The position numbers and the translations under genes are program-made. Shown piece by piece: positions 61,259-64,000 of a DNA stretch of 64,000 nucleotides; the first letter of the stretch is position 1, and every line of letters begins with the position of its first letter. The DNA lies in the NCBI RefSeq assembly GCF_002163585.1, contig NZ_CP015579.1, positions 2,108,001 to 2,172,000 of the forward strand, in the 5' to 3' direction. The notes below the pieces were generated by a model. That model had not been told where the DNA came from and ran no database searches. It was given only the letters and a program-made list of their open reading frames with translations. This DNA comes from Tatumella citrea (lineage in GTDB: Bacteria > Pseudomonadota > Gammaproteobacteria > Enterobacterales > Enterobacteriaceae).

Positions 61259-61324
61259 ATTAACTCCAATAGCTATTGTGCTCTGACGTATTGTGGCATT
61301 TTAGCAATAAGTGAAAAAGATGTA

Positions 61325-61358
61325 TTGACAATCCGCTCATGAACCAGTTAACTAGTAC
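61325..61358 (+). promoter_or_regulatory. trp operon promoter and operator
   Basis: TTGACA (61325-61330), a 17-bp spacer and TTAACT (61348-61353) form the promoter. GAACCAGTTAACTAGTAC (61341-61358), overlapping the -10, is the TrpR operator; it differs from the E. coli one at a single base within the core. Confidence 0.93.
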
Positions 61359-61383
61359 ACAAGTTCAGATAAGGATACTTCTC

Positions 61384-61437
61384 ATGTTGGTTAATACTTT
61401 GCATTCTTTCCGTTGGTGGCGCATGACTCTCCCTTAA
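61384..61437 (+). CDS. trpL: trp operon leader peptide
   Basis: A 17-residue peptide, MLVNTLHSFRWWRMTLP, with tandem Trp codons (TGG TGG) at positions 11-12. Ribosome stalling there during tryptophan shortage favours the antiterminator and lets transcription enter trpE. AAGGA lies 10 bp upstream of the ATG. The sequence differs from E. coli TrpL but has the same design. Confidence 0.95.
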   Translation: MLVNTLHSFRWWRMTLP

Positions 61438-61487
61438 AGGGCGATGTTGTCGTGCACCGTAAGTATAACCACAGTGCAGATTTCAGG

Positions 61488-61512
61488 GCCCGCGAATCGC
61501 GGGCTTTTTTTT
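61488..61512 (+). terminator. trp attenuator
   Basis: GCCCGCG-AAT-CGCGGGC followed by eight Ts, 50 bp after trpL and 24 bp before trpE. This is the 3:4 hairpin of the attenuation system; competing segments lie between the TGG codons and 61487. Confidence 0.95.
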
Positions 61513-61535
61513 GAAAAAAATTCAGAGAAATAACC

Positions 61536-63098
61536 ATGGCTACAGCAAAACCAGAATTAAAACTTATTACCGGTGATGCCCCTTATCGGCATGACCCGGC
61601 AGCGGTTTTCAACCAGCTTTGCGGTGCACGCCCGGCCACTTTGCTGCTGGAATCTGCCGATGTTGACAGTAAAAATAATCTACAAAGCCTGCTGATTACG
61701 GACAGCGCGCTGCGTATCAGCGCCATGGGCCGTCAGGTTTCGGTTCAGGCCCTGTCTGAAAACGGCGCCAGCCTGCTGCCATTACTGGATGCAGCATTAC
61801 CGGACAGCGTAGAAATTCAGGTCAGACCGGACGGGCGTGAACTGTTTTTCCCTGTGATTGACCCACTCCAGGATGAAGATTCCCGACTGAAATCTGTTTC
61901 AGTGCTTGATGCCTTGCGGTTAATCCCTGCGCTGATTAATCACAGCGAAAATCACCGTGAAGCGGTTATGTTGGGCGGCTTATTTGCCTACGACCTGGTC
62001 GCCGGATTTGAAACGTTACCGGACCTGGATAATCATCAGCGTTGCCCAGATTACTGTTTCTATCTGGCTGAAACATTGTTGGTTATTGATCATCAGTCAC
62101 AAACCGCACGTTTACAGGCCAGTGTATTTACCCCGTCAGCCAGCGAATTTCAGCGGTTGCAACAGCGCATTCATCAGCTGCATCAACAAATGCAGCAATC
62201 TGCACCGGCACTGGTGGCTCAGAAAGTTGAGCAAATGGAACTCAGCTGTAATCAAAGCGATGAAGTCTATTGTGAGGTTGTCAGCCGTTTACAACACGCT
62301 ATTCGTATTGGTGAAATTTTTCAGGTTGTCCCGTCTCGTCGCTTCTCTTTACCCTGTCCGTCTCCTCTGGCAGCCTACGACACACTGAAAAACAGTAACC
62401 CGAGTCCCTACATGTTTTTTATGCAGGACAATGATTTTACTCTGTTTGGTGCATCACCGGAGAGCTCTCTGAAATACTCCGCCACCTCGCGTCAGATAGA
62501 GATTTACCCGATAGCAGGTACCCGTCCGCGTGGCCGTAATGCTGCCGGTGAGCTGGACCGCGATCTCGATAGCCGTATCGAACTGGAGATGCGTACCGAT
62601 CATAAGGAACTCGCTGAGCACCTGATGCTGGTCGATTTGGCACGTAATGATCTGGCCAGAATTTGCGTGCCGGGCACTCGTCACGTTGCTGACCTGACCA
62701 AAGTTGACCGGTACACCTTTGTAATGCATCTGGTCTCCCGGGTCATTGGTACATTGCGCGAAGATCTTGATGTTCTGCACGCTTACCGCGCGGTAATGAA
62801 TATGGGGACATTAAGTGGAGCACCGAAAGTCAGAGCAATGCAACTGATTGCCGAATCTGAAGGGACCCGTCGCGGATCTTATGGTGGAGCCGTCGGATAT
62901 TTCACCGGTACCGGCGATTTTGATACCTGTATTGTTATTCGTTCGGCCTATGTTGAAGACGGAATTGCGACTGTGCAGGCCGGTGGTGGCGTGGTGCTGG
63001 ACTCAGTACCACAAGCAGAAGCCGACGAAAGCCGCAATAAAGCACGTGCCGTATTACGCGCCATCGCAACAGCCCATCACTGCAAGGAGATTTTCTGA
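61536..63098 (+). CDS. trpE: Anthranilate synthase component I
   Basis: A 520-residue chorismate-using enzyme. The LLLES motif (36-40) is the tryptophan feedback site. The catalytic domain holds PSPYMFF, the IAGTRPRG segment, [24 protein letters not shown] and [12 protein letters not shown]. With TrpG it makes anthranilate from chorismate and glutamine. GAGAAA-type purines precede the ATG. It overlaps trpG by one base (TGATG). Confidence 0.97.
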   Translation: MATAKPELKLITGDAPYRHDPAAVFNQLCGARPATLLLESADVDSKNNLQSLLITDSALRISAMGRQVSVQALSENGASLLPLLDAALPDSVEIQVRPDGRELFFPVIDPLQDEDSRLKSVSVLDALRLIPALINHSENHREAVMLGGLFAYDLVAGFETLPDLDNHQRCPDYCFYLAETLLVIDHQSQTARLQASVFTPSASEFQRLQQRIHQLHQQMQQSAPALVAQKVEQMELSCNQSDEVYCEVVSRLQHAIRIGEIFQVVPSRRFSLPCPSPLAAYDTLKNSNPSPYMFFMQDNDFTLFGASPESSLKYSATSRQIEIYPIAGTRPRGRNAAGELDRDLDSRIELEMRTDHKELAEHLMLVDLARNDLARICVPGTRHVADLTKVDRYTFVMHLVSRVIGTLREDLDVLHAYRAVMNMGTLSGAPKVRAMQLIAESEGTRRGSYGGAVGYFTGTGDFDTCIVIRSAYVEDGIATVQAGGGVVLDSVPQAEADESRNKARAVLRAIATAHHCKEIF

Positions 63099-63679
63099 TG
63101 GCCGATATTTTACTGCTGGATAACTTTGACTCCTTTACTTACAACCTGGTCGATCAGCTACGGACCTTTGGTCATCATGTCGTGGTTTATCGCAATAACC
63201 TGCCGGTTGAAACGTTGACTGAACGTCTGAGCAGCATGGAAAACCCGGTTCTGATGCTGTCTCCTGGCCCGGGAGCTCCTGCTGATGCAGGCTCAATGCC
63301 CGCTTTACTAAAAGCAATGCGCGGTAAAGTGCCTATTATCGGTATTTGTCTGGGCCACCAGGCCATCGTCGAAAGCTATGGCGGCGTTGTCGGTCAGGCC
63401 GGTGAAATTCTGCACGGTAAAGCATCTGCTATCAGCCATGATGGTCAGGCAATGTTTAGTGGTTTACCTAACCCGCTGCCGGTTGCCCGCTATCACTCTC
63501 TGGTAGGCAGCAATATTCCGGCGGATGTAACAGTAAACGCCACCTTCAACGGTATGGTGATGGCCATCCGTAATGATGAAGACAAAGTTTGTGGCTTCCA
63601 GTTTCACCCGGAGTCAATTCTGACAACCCAGGGGGCAAAATTACTTGAACAGACCCTCGCCTGGGCGCTTGGTAAATAA
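63098..63679 (+). CDS. trpG: Anthranilate synthase component II (glutamine amidotransferase)
   Basis: A 193-residue class I amidotransferase that ends with its own stop codon. The triad is Cys84 (GICLGHQA), His170 and Glu172 (FHPES). It supplies ammonia to TrpE. In E. coli and Salmonella this domain is fused to TrpD; here it is a separate gene, 10 bp before trpD, as in Serratia. Confidence 0.97.
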   Translation: MADILLLDNFDSFTYNLVDQLRTFGHHVVVYRNNLPVETLTERLSSMENPVLMLSPGPGAPADAGSMPALLKAMRGKVPIIGICLGHQAIVESYGGVVGQAGEILHGKASAISHDGQAMFSGLPNPLPVARYHSLVGSNIPADVTVNATFNGMVMAIRNDEDKVCGFQFHPESILTTQGAKLLEQTLAWALGK

Positions 63680-63689
63680 GGACGAAGAA

Positions 63690-64000
63690 ATGCAGCAGAT
63701 TCTGGAACAGTTATATCAGGGCAAAGTCATCAGCCAGACAGAAAGCGAACAACTTTTTTCGGCCATAGTTACCGGCGAAATGGATCCGGTGTCTCTGGGT
63801 GCTGCGCTGATTGCGATGAAAGTTCGCGGTGAAACCCCTGAAGAAATAGCCGGCGCTGCCACTGCGCTACTGGCCAATGCCCGTGAATTCCCTCGTCCTG
63901 ATTATATGTTTGCGGACATTGTCGGAACCGGAGGTGACGGCAGTAACAGTATTAATATCTCAACCGCCAGTGCCTTTGTCGCTGCCGCCTGTGGACTTAA
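63690..64000 (+). CDS. trpD: Anthranilate phosphoribosyltransferase (partial, 3' end outside)
   Basis: The first 103 codons are present and run off the window end. [16 protein letters not shown] and the PRPP-binding [14 protein letters not shown] segment identify TrpD. It attaches phosphoribose to anthranilate. The start at 63690, 10 bp after trpG, shows the two are not fused. trpC(F), trpB and trpA are expected beyond the window. Confidence 0.96.
   Translation, partial: MQQILEQLYQGKVISQTESEQLFSAIVTGEMDPVSLGAALIAMKVRGETPEEIAGAATALLANAREFPRPDYMFADIVGTGGDGSNSINISTASAFVAAACGL

Overview
The window is a chromosomal core segment of a gammaproteobacterium of the order Enterobacterales, at roughly 50% G+C. 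Nearly every gene has a clear Escherichia coli counterpart, and local gene order (psp-ycjX-ycjF-tyrR-tpx, sapABCDF-fabI-yciW-rnb-osmB, yciH-pyrF-lapBA-pgpB-ribA-acnA-cysB-topA-yciN-sohB-yciK-rluB-yciO-rnm-trp) follows the E. coli tyrR-trp region. Anthranilate synthase component II (trpG) and phosphoribosyltransferase (trpD) are separate genes, not fused as in E. coli. Together with losses and swaps (no folM, ydgC, ydbL, dbpA, pspE, or yciT/yciZ/pdeR; an added M32 carboxypeptidase, a YdeP-type molybdoenzyme and a DUF333 lipoprotein), this suggests a relative outside the Escherichia/Salmonella group, perhaps Erwiniaceae. The genus is inference. There are no tRNA or rRNA genes, insertion sequences, prophage genes or CRISPR arrays.

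Layout. 1-9,100: end of uspE, ydgH, a YdgI/ArcD-type antiporter, an unrecognised 135-aa gene, rstAB with a carboxypeptidase 1 nt downstream, then asr, the tiny ydgU and ydgD. A likely RstA box lies in front of asr, so regulator and target are neighbours. 9,100-20,000: hrpA, azoR, ynbE, a ydbH broken by one in-frame amber codon, ldhA, a DUF333 lipoprotein, ttcA and the small RNA FnrS with its FNR site. 20,000-30,600: zntB, an mppA-like binding protein, tpx, tyrR, ycjF, ycjX and the psp envelope-stress operon with a clear sigma-54 promoter and divergent pspF.

30,700-44,600: sapABCDF (with an unusual 256-bp gap between sapB and sapC), fabI, yciW, a LysR regulator divergent from a YdeP-like molybdopterin oxidoreductase, rnb and osmB. 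44,600-61,300: translation, nucleotide and envelope housekeeping genes (yciH, pyrF, lapBA, pgpB, ribA), acnA, a small YmiA-like membrane protein, cysB, topA, yciN, sohB, yciK, rluB, yciO, rnm. 61,300-64,000: the trp operon with promoter/operator, trpL leader with tandem Trp codons, attenuator, trpE, trpG and the start of trpD.

No wholly new multi-gene system was found. The most informative points are the FnrS small RNA, the decayed YdbH pathway (nonsense-mutated ydbH, absent ydbL, tailed ynbE), the local RstA-asr circuit, the interrupted sap operon, the YdeP/LysR pair, and small genes (ydgU, ymiA-like, trpL) that gene callers often miss.
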